64,000 nt of DNA from Cupriavidus sp. D39 (GTDB lineage Bacteria > Pseudomonadota > Gammaproteobacteria > Burkholderiales > Burkholderiaceae), in the NCBI RefSeq assembly GCF_026627925.1, contig NZ_JAPNLE010000009.1:4154001-4218000 (forward strand), read 5' to 3'. How positions within the stretch are numbered: position 1 is the stretch's first letter; every line of letters starts with the position of its first letter. The notes below the pieces were generated by a model. The model searched no databases. It had not been told where the DNA came from and saw only the letters and a program-made list of their open reading frames with translations. The position numbers and the translations under genes were made by a program. Shown one piece after another: positions 1 through 13,106 of the stretch.

Positions 1-236
1 CCGGCCGAGGCGGCGATCACGCCACGCTTGAGCTCCTCCGGCGACAGCGAGGCCATCTTGTTGTACGCGCCGCGCAGCTTGAACGAGAACACCGGCTGGG
101 TGTCCTCGCGCTTGAACCACACCTTGTTGCCGGTGCGCGCGGAGAGCAGGTTTGCGTAGGTGAGATCGGTCTCCTGGGCCACGTCGTACACCTTGGCGGT
201 CAGGATCTTTCTCAGGTAATCGGGTTTGCGGGTCAT
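1..236 (-). CDS. ilvA: Threonine ammonia-lyase (biosynthetic), N-terminal part
   Basis: The gene starts at the ATG whose reverse complement lies at 234-236 and runs off the left edge, so only about 78 residues are visible. The product begins [20 protein letters not shown] and contains [11 protein letters not shown], which carries the lysine that binds pyridoxal phosphate in the threonine/serine dehydratase family. The enzyme deaminates threonine to 2-oxobutanoate, the first committed step of isoleucine synthesis. The C-terminal regulatory ACT domains would lie outside the window. It is divergent from otsB, with about 240 bp between them. Confidence 0.9.
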   Translation of the reverse strand, partial: MTRKPDYLRKILTAKVYDVAQETDLTYANLLSARTGNKVWFKREDTQPVFSFKLRGAYNKMASLSPEELKRGVIAASA

Positions 237-479
237 CGTGGACAGCCGGGGCGGGGATTGGCGGAAACCGCTAATGATAAAGGATGGCGGGGTGCGTCGA
301 TGACTGCACCCCTGCGCAAGCGGCTGCGAAGGGCAGGCAAGTGCACCTTCAGGCGCTGGCGCGCGCTGCGCACCGCCGCGGCGCAGGCACCGTCGTGGCG
401 CGCCGAAGGGGCGCTTGCGCACCTTGTAGGACGAAGCCCGGTGGACGCTGCCGGAACACTCGTGATACGGTGTAGCGCA

Positions 480-1265
480 ATGCCTCCCCTACCTCTTATC
501 GAACCGAACACCGCGCTGTTCCTGGATTTCGACGGTACGCTGGCCGACCTTGCGCCGCGTCCTGACCTCGTGCAGGTCGAACCGGAACTGGTGGGGACGC
601 TGCGCGCCCTGCATTTGTATCTGGGTGGCGCGGTAGCCCTGGTTTCCGGCCGGCCGATCGCCGAGCTGGATCATTTCCTGCAACCGCTGCAACTGCCGTG
701 CGCCGGCGTGCACGGCGCGGAGCTGCGCGACGCGGGCGGCCACCGGCTGCGCCAGCCCGACCCGGGCGTGCCCTTGCTGCTCCCGCCGCTCGAATTGCTG
801 GTCGGCGCGCATCCGGGCTTGCAGCTCGAGCGCAAGTCGGTCGCGGTTGCGGTGCACTACCGCGCCGTTCCCCATCTTGAAGGCATGGTGCGCAACTTCG
901 CGGCCGAGCTGGCGAGCGGCGTGCCCGGCATCGAGGTCCTGCACGGCAAGATGGTGGTGGAGCTCAAGCCGGCGGGCATCGACAAGGGCGGCGCCATCGA
1001 TACCTTTATGCGCGGCCCGCCATTTGCGCGGCGCACGCCGCTGTTTGCCGGCGACGATATTACCGACGAGGCTGGCTTTGCCGTGGTGCGGCGCCTCGGC
1101 GGCGTCGGCGTGCTGGTTGGCGAGCGGCCCAGCGCCGCCACCGTCAGCGTGCCCGGCCCGGCCGCGCTGCGCTGCTGGCTGCATCGCTCCGCCAAGGCGC
1201 TCGAAGTCATGGCCGCCACGCAGGGCGCGCAGATTTCCGGAGCTACATCCACAACGACGTCTTGA
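480..1265 (+). CDS. otsB: Trehalose-6-phosphate phosphatase
   Basis: The 261-residue product has the HAD-superfamily nucleophile motif [12 protein letters not shown] near residue 13, the motif II region VALVSGRP, and the late acidic motif [12 protein letters not shown] near residue 190, as in OtsB. It hydrolyses trehalose 6-phosphate to trehalose in the cytoplasm. The frame is open upstream to 258, but the ATG at 480 places the DFDGT motif at the usual distance from the N-terminus; no strong ribosome-binding site precedes it. It is followed after 12 bp by the GH15 gene and then otsA, so the three are probably one operon making and remodelling trehalose, usually an osmotic or desiccation response. 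Confidence 0.93.
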   Translation: MPPLPLIEPNTALFLDFDGTLADLAPRPDLVQVEPELVGTLRALHLYLGGAVALVSGRPIAELDHFLQPLQLPCAGVHGAELRDAGGHRLRQPDPGVPLLLPPLELLVGAHPGLQLERKSVAVAVHYRAVPHLEGMVRNFAAELASGVPGIEVLHGKMVVELKPAGIDKGGAIDTFMRGPPFARRTPLFAGDDITDEAGFAVVRRLGGVGVLVGERPSAATVSVPGPAALRCWLHRSAKALEVMAATQGAQISGATSTTTS

Positions 1266-1277
1266 GGGGGATTCGCT

Positions 1278-3116
1278 GTGAGCAACCCATCCACCGAGGG
1301 TATTCCGGCGCGTGCCGGAGGTGCCGGCCGCTACGCCGACCCTTCGCTATCGCTGGGCATGATCGGCAACTGCGCGATCTCCGCGCTGGTCGACGGGCGC
1401 GGCCGCATTGTGTGGTGCTGCCTGCCGCGCTTTGACGGCGACCCGGTCTTCAATGCCTTGCTCGATCCGGGCGAGAACGCTGGCCACTTTGCCATCGAGA
1501 TCGAGGACTTCCAGGAAGCGCACCAATGGTACGAGCCCAATACGGCCGTGCTGCGGACCCGACTGACCGACCAGCATGGCAACTCCCTTGAGATCACCGA
1601 TTTCGCGCCGCGTTTTTTCCGCCTCGGGCGTTACTTCCGCCCCACCTCGCTGATCCGCCGCATCCGGCCGATACAGGGCGCGCCGCGGGTGCGCGTGACG
1701 GTGGCGCCGCGTTTCGACTGGGGGCGCATCAAGCCCGAGATCACGCGCGGCAGCAGCCACGTGCGCTATATCGGCGACGGCACCACGCTGCGCATGACCA
1801 CCGACGCGCCGCTCACCTATGTGCTGTCGCGCACGCCTTTCCTGCTCACGCGCGACCTCAACTTCATCCTCGGGCCCGACGAAACCCTGCAGGGTGGCGT
1901 GGAGGAAACCGCGCGCGACTTCGAGCAGGAGACCACCGCTTACTGGAAGATGTGGAGCCGCCGCCTCGCGGTCCCGCGCGAGTGGCAGGATGCGGTGATC
2001 CGCGCCGCCATCACGCTCAAGCTCTCGCTCTATGAAGAGACGGGCGCCATCGTCGCGGCCATGACCACCAGCATTCCCGAGGCGCCCGGCAGCGGGCGCA
2101 ACTGGGATTACCGCTTCTGCTGGCTGCGCGACGCGTTTTTCGTGATCCGCGCGCTCAACAGCTTGGCCGAGGTCGGCACCATGGAGGACTACCTGCGCTG
2201 GTTGTCCAACGTGGTGATGCAATCCAAGAACGGCCATATCCAGCCGTTGTACGGCATCGGGCTTGAGCTCGAATTGCCGGAGAGCGTGCTCGATCACTTG
2301 TCGGGCTACCGCGGCATGGGCCCGGTGCGCGTGGGCAACCAGGCGCAGGAGCACTTCCAGCATGATGTCTACGGCAACGTGGTGCTGGGCGCGGCCCAGG
2401 CTTTCCACGACCATCGCCTGTTGCACCGGGGCGGGGCGGCCGAGTACCACGTGCTGGAAACCGTGGGCGAGCAGGCGGTACGCGTGTTCGGCACGCCCGA
2501 TGCGGGCATGTGGGAGCTGCGTACCCGCGCCCGGGTGCATACCTCGTCCGCGCTGATGAGCTGGGCCGCCTGCGACCGCCTCGCCAAGATCGGCGATGCG
2601 CTGCGCCTGCCCGATCGCGCGGCCTACTGGCGCCAGCATGCCGACGTCATGAAGGAGCGCATCGTGCGCGAGTCCTGGAGCGAGGAGCGCCAGGCGTTCG
2701 CCGAGAGCTTTGGTGGGCGCGAGCTCGATGCCAGCGTGCTGCTGATGGCCGAAGTCGGCTTTATCGCGCCGCGCGACGAGCGCTTCATGTCCACGCTCAA
2801 GGCGATGGAAGCCTCGTTGTGCGACGGGCCGTACATGCGCCGCTACGAGGCGCCAGACGATTTCGGCAAGCCCGAGACGGCATTCAATATCTGCACCTTC
2901 TGGCGCATCGACGCGCTGGCCCGCGTCGGGCGCGCCCAGGAAGCGCGCGAGATCTTCGAGGCCATGCTGGCGGCGCGCAACCCGCTCGGGCTGCTGTCCG
3001 AGGATACGCACCCCGTGACCGGCGAGATGTGGGGCAATTTTCCGCAGACCTACTCGATGGTGGGCCTGATCAACGGCGCCGTGCGCCTGTCCGCGCCGTG
3101 GGATTCCGTGATTTGA
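1278..3116 (+). CDS. Glycoside hydrolase family 15 protein (glucoamylase/trehalase-like)
   Basis: The 612-residue product starts at GTG 1278 with a good upstream GAGGGGGA. It has the two-part layout of bacterial GH15 enzymes: an N-terminal beta-sandwich (about residues 25-230, SLGMIGNCAISALVDGRG) and a C-terminal alpha/alpha toroid with NWDYRFCWLRDAFF near residue 275 and EDTHPVTGEMWGNFPQ near the end, which resembles the catalytic-acid region. No signal peptide is seen, so it is cytoplasmic. Proteins of this type between otsB and otsA may act on trehalose or other alpha-glucosides; the substrate cannot be read from sequence. It ends 34 bp before otsA. Confidence 0.85.
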   Translation: MSNPSTEGIPARAGGAGRYADPSLSLGMIGNCAISALVDGRGRIVWCCLPRFDGDPVFNALLDPGENAGHFAIEIEDFQEAHQWYEPNTAVLRTRLTDQHGNSLEITDFAPRFFRLGRYFRPTSLIRRIRPIQGAPRVRVTVAPRFDWGRIKPEITRGSSHVRYIGDGTTLRMTTDAPLTYVLSRTPFLLTRDLNFILGPDETLQGGVEETARDFEQETTAYWKMWSRRLAVPREWQDAVIRAAITLKLSLYEETGAIVAAMTTSIPEAPGSGRNWDYRFCWLRDAFFVIRALNSLAEVGTMEDYLRWLSNVVMQSKNGHIQPLYGIGLELELPESVLDHLSGYRGMGPVRVGNQAQEHFQHDVYGNVVLGAAQAFHDHRLLHRGGAAEYHVLETVGEQAVRVFGTPDAGMWELRTRARVHTSSALMSWAACDRLAKIGDALRLPDRAAYWRQHADVMKERIVRESWSEERQAFAESFGGRELDASVLLMAEVGFIAPRDERFMSTLKAMEASLCDGPYMRRYEAPDDFGKPETAFNICTFWRIDALARVGRAQEAREIFEAMLAARNPLGLLSEDTHPVTGEMWGNFPQTYSMVGLINGAVRLSAPWDSVI

Positions 3117-3150
3117 AGGCGCGCGAGGCAAGGCTAGCGCAAAGGAATGT

Positions 3151-4735
3151 ATGGGCAGACTAGTAGCGGTATCCAACCGCGTCGCCGATCCGCGCAACGT
3201 CGCCGCGGGCGGCCTCGCCGTGGCACTGGGCGAAGCGCTCAAGGCTACCGGCGGCATGTGGTTTGGCTGGAGCGGCAAGATCGTGGAAGCCGCGCAGGGC
3301 GGCACGCCGGGCGAGGGGAGCTGCATATCCAGCAAGCCGGCAATGTCACGCTGGCCACGGTCGACCTGTGCCGCGAGGACCACGACGCGTACTACCAGGG
3401 CTACAGCAACGGCGTGCTGTGGCCGGTGTTCCACTATCGCATCGACCTGGCGGATTTCGACTCCGGCTATCTCAACATCTATCGCCGCGTCAACCAGCTC
3501 TTTGCGCGCAAGCTCGCGCCGCTGCTGCGCCCGGATGATGTGATCTGGATCCACGACTACCACCTGATCCCGCTTGCTTCGGAATTGCGCGCCATGGGCT
3601 GTGGCCAGCGCATGGGTTTTTCCTGCATATCCCGCTGCCCCCGCCGCTGATCCTTGCCGCCATCCCGCAGCACGAATGGCTGATGCGGGCGCTGTTCGCC
3701 TATGACCTGGTCGGCTTCCAGAGCCAGCTCGACCTCGAGCATTTTTCGCGCTACGTGCAAAGCGAAGCGCAGGCCGAGCCCATGGGCGAGTATCGCTTCC
3801 GCGCCTTCCACCGCACCGTGCGCGCGCAAGCGTTCCCGATCGGCATCGACGTCGACGAATTTGCCGCGCTGGGCCAGTGCGAGGAATCGCGCGAGACGTA
3901 CGAGATGATGCGCGGCCAGTATTCGACCCGCCGTCTGCTGCTTGGCATCGACCGGCTCGACTACTCCAAGGGGCTGCCGCAGCGGCTCAAGGCGGTCAGG
4001 ACGCTGATGGCGCAGTATCCCGAGAACCGCCGCAGCGCCACGCTGATCCAGATTGCCGCGCCATCGCGCGAAACGGTGGATGCCTATGCGGATCTGCGGC
4101 GCGAGCTGGAAGGGTTGTCCGGGGCGATCAATGGCGAGTATGGCGAGCTGGACTGGATGCCGGTCCGCTACATCCATCGCACCACGGCGCGGCGCCGCTT
4201 GCCCGGGCTGTGCCGGGCGTGCCGCGTGGCGCTGGTTACGCCGCTCCGCGATGGGATGAACCTGGTTGCCAAGGAGTTTGTGGCTGCCCAGGATCCGGAT
4301 GATCCTGGGGTCTTGGTGCTATCGCGGTTTGCTGGCGCTGCTGAGCAGTTGCGGGAGGCGCTGTTGGTGAATCCTTACGATATCAATGCTACTGCGCAGG
4401 CGATTCAGCAGGCTTTGCATATGCCTTTGGCTGAGCGGCAGTCTCGGCATCAGAAGCTGTTGGAGCGGATCCGGGCGCAGGATGTGCATTGGTGGAGGCG
4501 GGAGTATTTGAGGACTTTGGCGGAGACGGATGGGGGTAGGGGGAGGGGGGTTAGCTGCAACTGCAACTGCAACTGCAACTGCTTAACGTCAAAGTCAACT
4601 GCAGTTTCACCACCCCTGCGGGGCGGCGACCTACTTTTTTGTCTTGCCAAAAAAGTAGGCAAAAAAGGCGCGCCATACGGCCTAGGTAAACCTTTACGGC
4701 TCGCTTCGCATCGCGCATGGGTGATTCCCGCCTGA
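3151..4735 (+). pseudogene. otsA: Trehalose-6-phosphate synthase, reading frame broken
   Basis: This GT20 enzyme makes trehalose 6-phosphate from UDP-glucose and glucose 6-phosphate. The protein can be followed across three frames: MGRLVAVSNRVADP from 3151, then LHIQQAGNVTLATV after a break near 3315 (GGGGAG), then HIPLPPPLILAAIPQHEWLM after a break near 3620 (TTTTT). Conserved family segments are intact: IWIHDYHLIP, GIDRLDYSKGLPQR and [16 protein letters not shown]. Each shift equals one missing base in a homopolymer. The frame also misses a stop at 4537-4539, out of frame by one G in GGGGG, and runs on through a CTGCAA repeat to 4735; the natural end is probably LAETDGG. Sequencing error is the likelier cause, so the enzyme may be functional. 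Confidence 0.85.
4555..4582. repeat. Hexanucleotide microsatellite (CTGCAA)4
   Basis: Four perfect CTGCAA units followed by CTGC lie directly after the probable natural end of otsA. In the current frame they are read as alternating Cys-Asn. The tract joins directly onto a dispersed intergenic repeat, and CTGC/CTGCAGT motifs also occur at the same end of the other copies. Confidence 0.9.
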
Positions 4736-4750
4736 CGGGCGGGAATCACG
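4579..4750 (+). repeat. Dispersed intergenic repeat, copy A
   Basis: The block runs CTGCTTAACGTCAAAG, then CAGTTTCACC and CCCTGCGGGGCGGCGACC, then a TACTTTTTTGTCTTGCC / AAAAAAGTAGGC hairpin, and ends in GCTCGCTTCGCATCGCGC and a CGGGAATCACGGCTA tail. The same order of blocks recurs at 50301-50632 (same strand) and, inverted, in part at 25215-25320. It contains several self-complementary segments and no gene. Confidence 0.8.
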
Positions 4751-4791
4751 GCTAACCCACGGCTAACCCACGGCTAACCCACGGCTAGCCC
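4748..4791. repeat. 11-bp tandem repeat, four units
   Basis: Four copies of ACGGCTAACCC follow head to tail, the last with one change (ACGGCTAGCCC). The final unit overlaps the stop codon of the mocA gene on the minus strand (TAG from 4785-4787), so expansion or contraction of the tract occurs exactly at the gene end. Confidence 0.88.
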
Positions 4792-5414
4792 AGATCTCCG
4801 GGGGTATCCACGTCCCTGAACGCGCCCTCGTCTTCCGTCAGAATCCGCATCACGGGCTGCGTCTTCAGCAACTCCCGGGCGCCTTCATCGCCATCGAGCT
4901 TCAGCAGCGCGTCTCGCCAGGCGGAGCCGAATCCAACCGGGTGCCCGCGGCGTCCGTCCCGCCACGGCGCGGCAATTGCGTCACGCGTCGTGATCGTCAA
5001 CGCTACCGCTTGCACCAGTTCCGCCGGCAGCCAAGGCATGTCGGCGAGTGCCACCACCCAGCCGCTTGCGTCTGGCGTGGCGGCCACAGCCGCTGCCAGC
5101 GCGGCGCCCATGCCGGCCTGCGCAGCAGGGGTTTCAAGGACTTTGCAGCCTGCCGCTCGCAATTCGGCGGCCAGCGCGGGATTGCCCGGACGGATGACGG
5201 CGAGCGTGCCGGGCAGCACCGAGACCAGCGTCCTGGCGCTGCGGCCGGCTACGGTGCGGCCGTCGGGCAGTGTGGCCAGCAGCTTGTTGCGCTGGCCGGC
5301 GGGATCGAAGCGGCGGCCGTAGCCTGCTGCCAGCAGGATGCCGGTGGGGGGCTCGGCGCCGTTGGTGGCGCCGTTGATGGCGCCGTTGATGGGACCCGTC
5401 AGCGGGCTGGTCAC
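4785..5414 (-). CDS. mocA: Molybdenum cofactor nucleotidyltransferase (MocA/MobA-like)
   Basis: The product (209 residues from a GTG at 5412-5414) has the NTP-transferase signature GILLAAGYGRRFD near residue 25 and VVALADMPWLP near residue 130, the metal-binding region of MobA/MocA proteins. It ends GAFRDVDTPGDLG, again typical. MocA attaches CMP to molybdopterin to make the MCD form used by the xanthine oxidase/CO dehydrogenase family. The start codon overlaps the xdhC stop (GTGA), so the two are translationally coupled. The first residues contain GPINGAINGATNGAEPP, a low-complexity stretch. It is the last gene of the cox operon. Confidence 0.85.
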   Translation of the reverse strand: MTSPLTGPINGAINGATNGAEPPTGILLAAGYGRRFDPAGQRNKLLATLPDGRTVAGRSARTLVSVLPGTLAVIRPGNPALAAELRAAGCKVLETPAAQAGMGAALAAAVAATPDASGWVVALADMPWLPAELVQAVALTITTRDAIAAPWRDGRRGHPVGFGSAWRDALLKLDGDEGARELLKTQPVMRILTEDEGAFRDVDTPGDLG

Positions 5415-6439
5415 GGGGAGGTGCTGCAGCTGCTGCCTTCGTTGGCGGCCAGCTCGCGCGCGGCCTTGGCGCCTTCTACCTGCAGGATGTCGGGCAGCGA
5501 GACGTGGTTCTTGGCGGCGATGACTTCGGCCAGGATCGAGATGGCGATCTCGGGTGGGGTGCGGCTGCCGATATAGATGCCGACCGGGCCATGCAGCCGC
5601 GCGAGCTGCAGGTCGTTGAGATCGAATTCCTTGAGCCGCTCGCGGCGCGCCTGGTTGTTGCGGCGCGAGCCGAGCGCGCCGACATAGAAGGCGCGCGTGC
5701 GCAGGGCTTCCATCAGCGCCAGGTCGTCGAGCTTGGGGTCGTGGGTGACGGCGATCACCGCGCAGCGCTCGTCGAGCTTCATGTCGGTCACGGTGTCGTC
5801 CGGCATGGTGCGCACCATGTTGACGCCGGGGATGTCCCAGGTCTCGGTGTATTCCTCTCGCGGGTCGCACACGGTGACCTGGAAGCCCAGGCCAACAGCG
5901 ATCTGCGACAGGTACTTCGATAGCTGCCCCGCGCCGATCACCAGCATGCGATAGCGTGGCCCGTGGATGGTGAGCAGGGTGGCGCCGTCGAAGGCGAGGC
6001 CGTCGGTGGCCTCGGCCGGGCCGAGGGTGGCGCGGCCGCTCGCCATGTCGAGCGTGCGGGCTACCAGCTTGCCGTTTTCCACGGCGGCCAGCAGTTCGTC
6101 CAGGCGGCTGTCGGCGCTGAGCGGCTCGGTCACCAGTTCGATGGTGCCGCCGCAGGGCAGGCCGAAGCGGTGTGCCTCCTCGGCGCTGATGCCGTACTTG
6201 ACGGCCTCGGGGCGCGCGCCGGCAATGCCTTCGCGCCGTACCCGGTCGATGATGTCATCCTCGATGCAGCCGCCCGAGACCGAGCCGACCACCAGGCCGT
6301 CGTCGCGCACGGCCAGCATGGCGCCTTCCGGCCGGGGCGAGGAGCCCCAGGTTCTGACTACCGTCACCAATAGCGTGCGATGGCCTTCTGCCAGCCACCG
6401 CACACTGCTCTTCAGGACTTCGAGATCCACGCTGTCCAT
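5411..6439 (-). CDS. xdhC: XdhC/CoxF-family molybdenum hydroxylase maturation protein
   Basis: The product has 342 residues. The N-terminal XdhC/CoxI domain shows the Cys motifs SVSGGCIEDD near residue 55 and RFGLPCGGTIEL near residue 93; the C-terminal Rossmann domain shows LVIGAGQLSKYLSQIA near residue 166. XdhC proteins bind molybdenum cofactor, help insert the terminal sulfur and hand the cofactor to the apoenzyme. The start overlaps the end of coxG by 28 bp and its end overlaps mocA by 4 bp, so it belongs to the same transcript. Confidence 0.88.
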   Translation of the reverse strand: MDSVDLEVLKSSVRWLAEGHRTLLVTVVRTWGSSPRPEGAMLAVRDDGLVVGSVSGGCIEDDIIDRVRREGIAGARPEAVKYGISAEEAHRFGLPCGGTIELVTEPLSADSRLDELLAAVENGKLVARTLDMASGRATLGPAEATDGLAFDGATLLTIHGPRYRMLVIGAGQLSKYLSQIAVGLGFQVTVCDPREEYTETWDIPGVNMVRTMPDDTVTDMKLDERCAVIAVTHDPKLDDLALMEALRTRAFYVGALGSRRNNQARRERLKEFDLNDLQLARLHGPVGIYIGSRTPPEIAISILAEVIAAKNHVSLPDILQVEGAKAARELAANEGSSCSTSP

Positions 6440-6993
6440 GATCGTTTCCGCTTTGTTTCACCGTTTTGTTCATCGGGCGCGCTGCCTTCGCCGGCCGCCG
6501 CTCCGTCCTTGGCGACATTGTCATCGGTGCCTGGCTCGTCACCCTGCGCGCCGGACCCGCTCACCGCCGCCGTGAAGCGGTCGAAGAACGTATCGGCCAT
6601 CTTGCGCGCGGCGGCGTCGACCAGGCGCGAGCCGATCTGCGCGATCTTGCCGCCAACCTGGGCGTTGACCGTATAGGTCAGCACCGTCGCGTCGCCTTCG
6701 GGCGCCAGGGTGACAGCCGCGGTGCCCTTGCCGAAACCGGCGACCCCGCCTTGTCCGTCGAACTGGATGGTGTAGCTGTCGGGCGCCTGGATGTCCTGCA
6801 AGGCCATGCGTCCCTTGAAGCGCGCCTTGACCGGGCCTACCGCGGCAGTCAGCGCCACCAGGTAGGCGTTGTCGCCGTCAGGCTCGATGCTCTCACATCC
6901 TGGGATGCATTGCTTGAGCAGCTCCGTGTCGTTCAGGGCTTCCCAGGCGGTTTGCTGCGCTATCGGCAGTTGCCGCGTCTGTGTCATTTCCAT
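6412..6993 (-). CDS. coxG: CoxG-like SRPBCC protein (CO dehydrogenase subunit G family)
   Basis: The 193-residue product begins with the CoxG-type SRPBCC lipid/cofactor-binding fold: AWEALNDTELLKQCIPGCES, then PVKARFKGRM and VNAQVGGKIAQIGSRLVDAA near residue 120. In Oligotropha, CoxG is linked to anchoring the dehydrogenase at the membrane. Past residue about 150 is an Asp/Gly/Ala-rich tail ending in a basic stretch, KRKRSWTAW, which could serve as a membrane-contact tail (inference). It sits between coxE and xdhC in the operon. Confidence 0.82.
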   Translation of the reverse strand: MEMTQTRQLPIAQQTAWEALNDTELLKQCIPGCESIEPDGDNAYLVALTAAVGPVKARFKGRMALQDIQAPDSYTIQFDGQGGVAGFGKGTAAVTLAPEGDATVLTYTVNAQVGGKIAQIGSRLVDAAARKMADTFFDRFTAAVSGSGAQGDEPGTDDNVAKDGAAAGEGSAPDEQNGETKRKRSWTAWISKS

Positions 6994-7026
6994 GGTGGGG
7001 CAGTCTCCTTGGGGTTCTTGATGTCC

Positions 7027-8289
7027 CTACGCGCCGAGGTGCCTTTTCGGGGATGCGGGCGATGGGAAGACGGGCATGGCCAGCGGCTCGCGCGCGGCCA
7101 GCAGGGATTCGAGCGCGAACAGGCTGTCCAGGTTATGGGCCGAGCGCAGGGCGTCCACGTGCGGCAGGATGGCTTGCACGCCACGCGCCTGCGGCACGAA
7201 GCCGGCATAGCGCAGCAGCGGGTTGAGCCAGACGATGCGATGGGCGAAGCGGCGCAAGCGAGCCATTTCGCTGCCCAGCAGGTCGATGTCTTCATGGTCG
7301 AGCCCATCGGTGACCAGCAGCACGGTGGCGCGACCGGACAGCGTGCGGCGCGCCCATTGGCGGTTGAACGTGGCCAGCGCGGTGCCGATGCGGGTGCCGC
7401 CGGCCCAGTCGCGCACCTGCCCGGTGATGGCGCCAACGGCTTCGTCCGGGTCGCGCTCGCGCAGCCAGCGGGTGATGTTGGTCAGCCGGGTGCCGAACAG
7501 GAACACGGACAGCCGCTCGCGCGATTGCATCAACGCATGGCAGAAGTACAGCACCGCGCGCGAGTACTGGCTCATCGAGCCGGAGATGTCGAGCAGCAGC
7601 ACCAGGGGCGGGCGGCGCTCGGCGCGGCGGCGGTATTTCCAGCGCAGCCATTCGCCTTGCTGGCGCACCGCCAGCCGGGCGCTGGCGCGCAGGTCGGCAT
7701 ACGGCCCGCTGGCGGCGGCGCGCAGGCGGCGCGTGCGCTCCGTGGCCAGGCGCGCGTGGCGGGCGCGGATCATGTGCTGCAGCGCCCGCCATTCTTCCGC
7801 GCCGAGGGTTTCAAAGTCGCGTTGCGCCAGGCGCTCCTGCGCGGAGAAGGTGAGCGGCGCGGTGAAGCGCTCGATGTGGTCCTCGCCACGTCGGCCGGAC
7901 CCGGGAGGGCGTTGGGCGGCGAGCGCGTCGGCCAGCCGGTTGTTGCGCGGCGGCGGCGGCGCGCCGGAGTCCACGCGCGGCAGCAGCAGGGCGCGCAGCT
8001 TGCCCTCCCAGTCCGGGTCGCGCCAGAACAGGTCGAAGGCGGCGTCGAACAACATGCGCTGGTCGGGCCCGTTGACCATCAGGGCTGCCATGGCCGCGCG
8101 TACCTCGTCGCGCCTGCCGATGTCCACGTATTGCAGCGCCAGCAGCGTATCCACAGCATGTGCGGGCGACAGCGCGAAGCCGGCATCGCGCAGCAGCCGC
8201 ACGAAGTGCGTGACGTTGCGCGCCAGCATGGGCAGCGTGCCGGCGGGTGGCGCGGCGGCCAGCGGGGCGTCCGGATGGAGCCGGGGCAT
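7027..8289 (-). CDS. coxE: CoxE-like VWA-domain protein
   Basis: The 420-residue product has a C-terminal von Willebrand A domain with the metal-ion site LLLDISGSMSQYSRA near residue 235 and GGTRIGTALATF and LLVTDGLDHED further on. CoxE works with the AAA+ protein CoxD in building the Mo-Cu or Mo active site of CO dehydrogenase-type enzymes. The gene starts 3 bp after the coxD stop, which fits the CoxD/CoxE chaperone pair. No signal peptide or membrane segment was seen. Confidence 0.85.
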   Translation of the reverse strand: MPRLHPDAPLAAAPPAGTLPMLARNVTHFVRLLRDAGFALSPAHAVDTLLALQYVDIGRRDEVRAAMAALMVNGPDQRMLFDAAFDLFWRDPDWEGKLRALLLPRVDSGAPPPPRNNRLADALAAQRPPGSGRRGEDHIERFTAPLTFSAQERLAQRDFETLGAEEWRALQHMIRARHARLATERTRRLRAAASGPYADLRASARLAVRQQGEWLRWKYRRRAERRPPLVLLLDISGSMSQYSRAVLYFCHALMQSRERLSVFLFGTRLTNITRWLRERDPDEAVGAITGQVRDWAGGTRIGTALATFNRQWARRTLSGRATVLLVTDGLDHEDIDLLGSEMARLRRFAHRIVWLNPLLRYAGFVPQARGVQAILPHVDALRSAHNLDSLFALESLLAAREPLAMPVFPSPASPKRHLGA

Positions 8290-8292
8290 GGC

Positions 8293-9189
<897 letters not shown>

Positions 9190-9278
9190 GAAGGATGGCC
9201 GGATGGTGCTATGTGCGGATAGGGTGGGCGCAGGTAAAAAAACCATTGGCTTCGCTGATTGCGGCTCCTGGCCAAACC

Positions 9279-9316
9279 GCCCCTCTCCCCAACCCTCTCC
9301 CCATGAGGGGAGAAGG
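9279..9316. repeat. REP-like CCCTCTCCC palindrome
   Basis: CCCCTCTCCCCAACCC joins CTCTCCCCATGAGGGGAGA, which forms a short hairpin. It is one of five related palindromes in the window and lies between coxM and coxD on the cox transcript, where it could act as a partial terminator or RNA-stability element. Confidence 0.7.
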
Positions 9317-9415
9317 AGCGACAGCCGTCGTCATTCCAGACAGCGTTGGCGCATCCTGTGGGCTGCGGCCAATGCCGGGGGATGAGGGGGCGGGCTTGGA
9401 CTGGATGGCTTGGCG

Positions 9416-10216
9416 CTAGCCCTTCAACGCCTGCTCCACCGCGCGTGCCGCCAGCACCGGGATCAGGTGCGCGCGGTACTCGGCCGAGGCATGCAGGTCG
9501 GTGTTCAGCTTGCTTGCATCGACCACCACCGCGCGCGCTGCCGCCGGCGTGAAGCTGGCCGCCAGCGCCTGCTCCAGCGGTGCGCTGCGGAACACGCTGT
9601 CGGCCGCGCCGGTGACCGCCACCCGCACGACCTTGCCGAACTGCGCCACCATCACGCCCACCAGCGCGAAGCGCGATGCCGGGTTGCGAAACTTGATGTA
9701 GGCGGCCTTGTCCGGCGTGGGAAAGCGCACGGCGGTGATCAGCTCATCGGGTTCCAGCGCGGTTTCGTAGAGACTCTTGAAGAAGCTATCGGCGGCGATA
9801 TTGCGGCGGTCGGTGACCACGGTGGCGTTGAGCGCGAGCACCGCCGCCGGGTAGCAGGCGGCCGGATCGTCGTTGGCGAGCGAGCCGCCCAGCGTGCCCA
9901 TCGCGCGTACCTGCCGGTCGCCGATGCCGTCGGCCAGCGCGGCCAGCGCGGGGATGCGCTTGCGCACGTCGGCGTTGGCCGCCACGTCGGCATGGCGTGC
10001 CGCCCCGCCGATCACCAGCTCGTCGTTCTCGACACGGATATCCTCCATGCCGGGAATGCGGGATACGTCGATCAGCGCGGACGGCGCGGCGAGGCGCAGC
10101 TTCATCGCGGCCAGCAGGCTCTGTCCGCCGCCGAGGAACTTGGCGTCGCTGTCCGCCTTGAGCTTGGCCACCGCCGACTTGGCATCGGCGGCGCGTTCGA
10201 AATGGAATGCGTACAT
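9416..10216 (-). CDS. coxM: CoxM-like FAD-binding medium subunit
   Basis: The 266-residue product is a CO dehydrogenase/xanthine dehydrogenase FAD subunit. It has GGGQSLLAAMKLRLA near residue 29 and MGTLGGSLANDDPA near residue 106, the two flavin-binding motifs of the family. It passes electrons from the Fe-S subunit to FAD. The gene starts 15 bp after coxL, consistent with the S-L-M order of this operon. Confidence 0.92.
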   Translation of the reverse strand: MYAFHFERAADAKSAVAKLKADSDAKFLGGGQSLLAAMKLRLAAPSALIDVSRIPGMEDIRVENDELVIGGAARHADVAANADVRKRIPALAALADGIGDRQVRAMGTLGGSLANDDPAACYPAAVLALNATVVTDRRNIAADSFFKSLYETALEPDELITAVRFPTPDKAAYIKFRNPASRFALVGVMVAQFGKVVRVAVTGAADSVFRSAPLEQALAASFTPAAARAVVVDASKLNTDLHASAEYRAHLIPVLAARAVEQALKG

Positions 10217-10231
10217 GGTGTGCCTCCAATC

Positions 10232-12613
<2,382 letters not shown>

Positions 12614-12623
12614 GGCGGTCCCC

Positions 12624-13106
<483 letters not shown>

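Noticed and set aside
3300..3625. Programmed frameshifting in otsA
   Set aside because: Two or three shifts would be needed, there is no slippery heptamer with a downstream structure, and OtsA is not known to use it; homopolymer errors are simpler.
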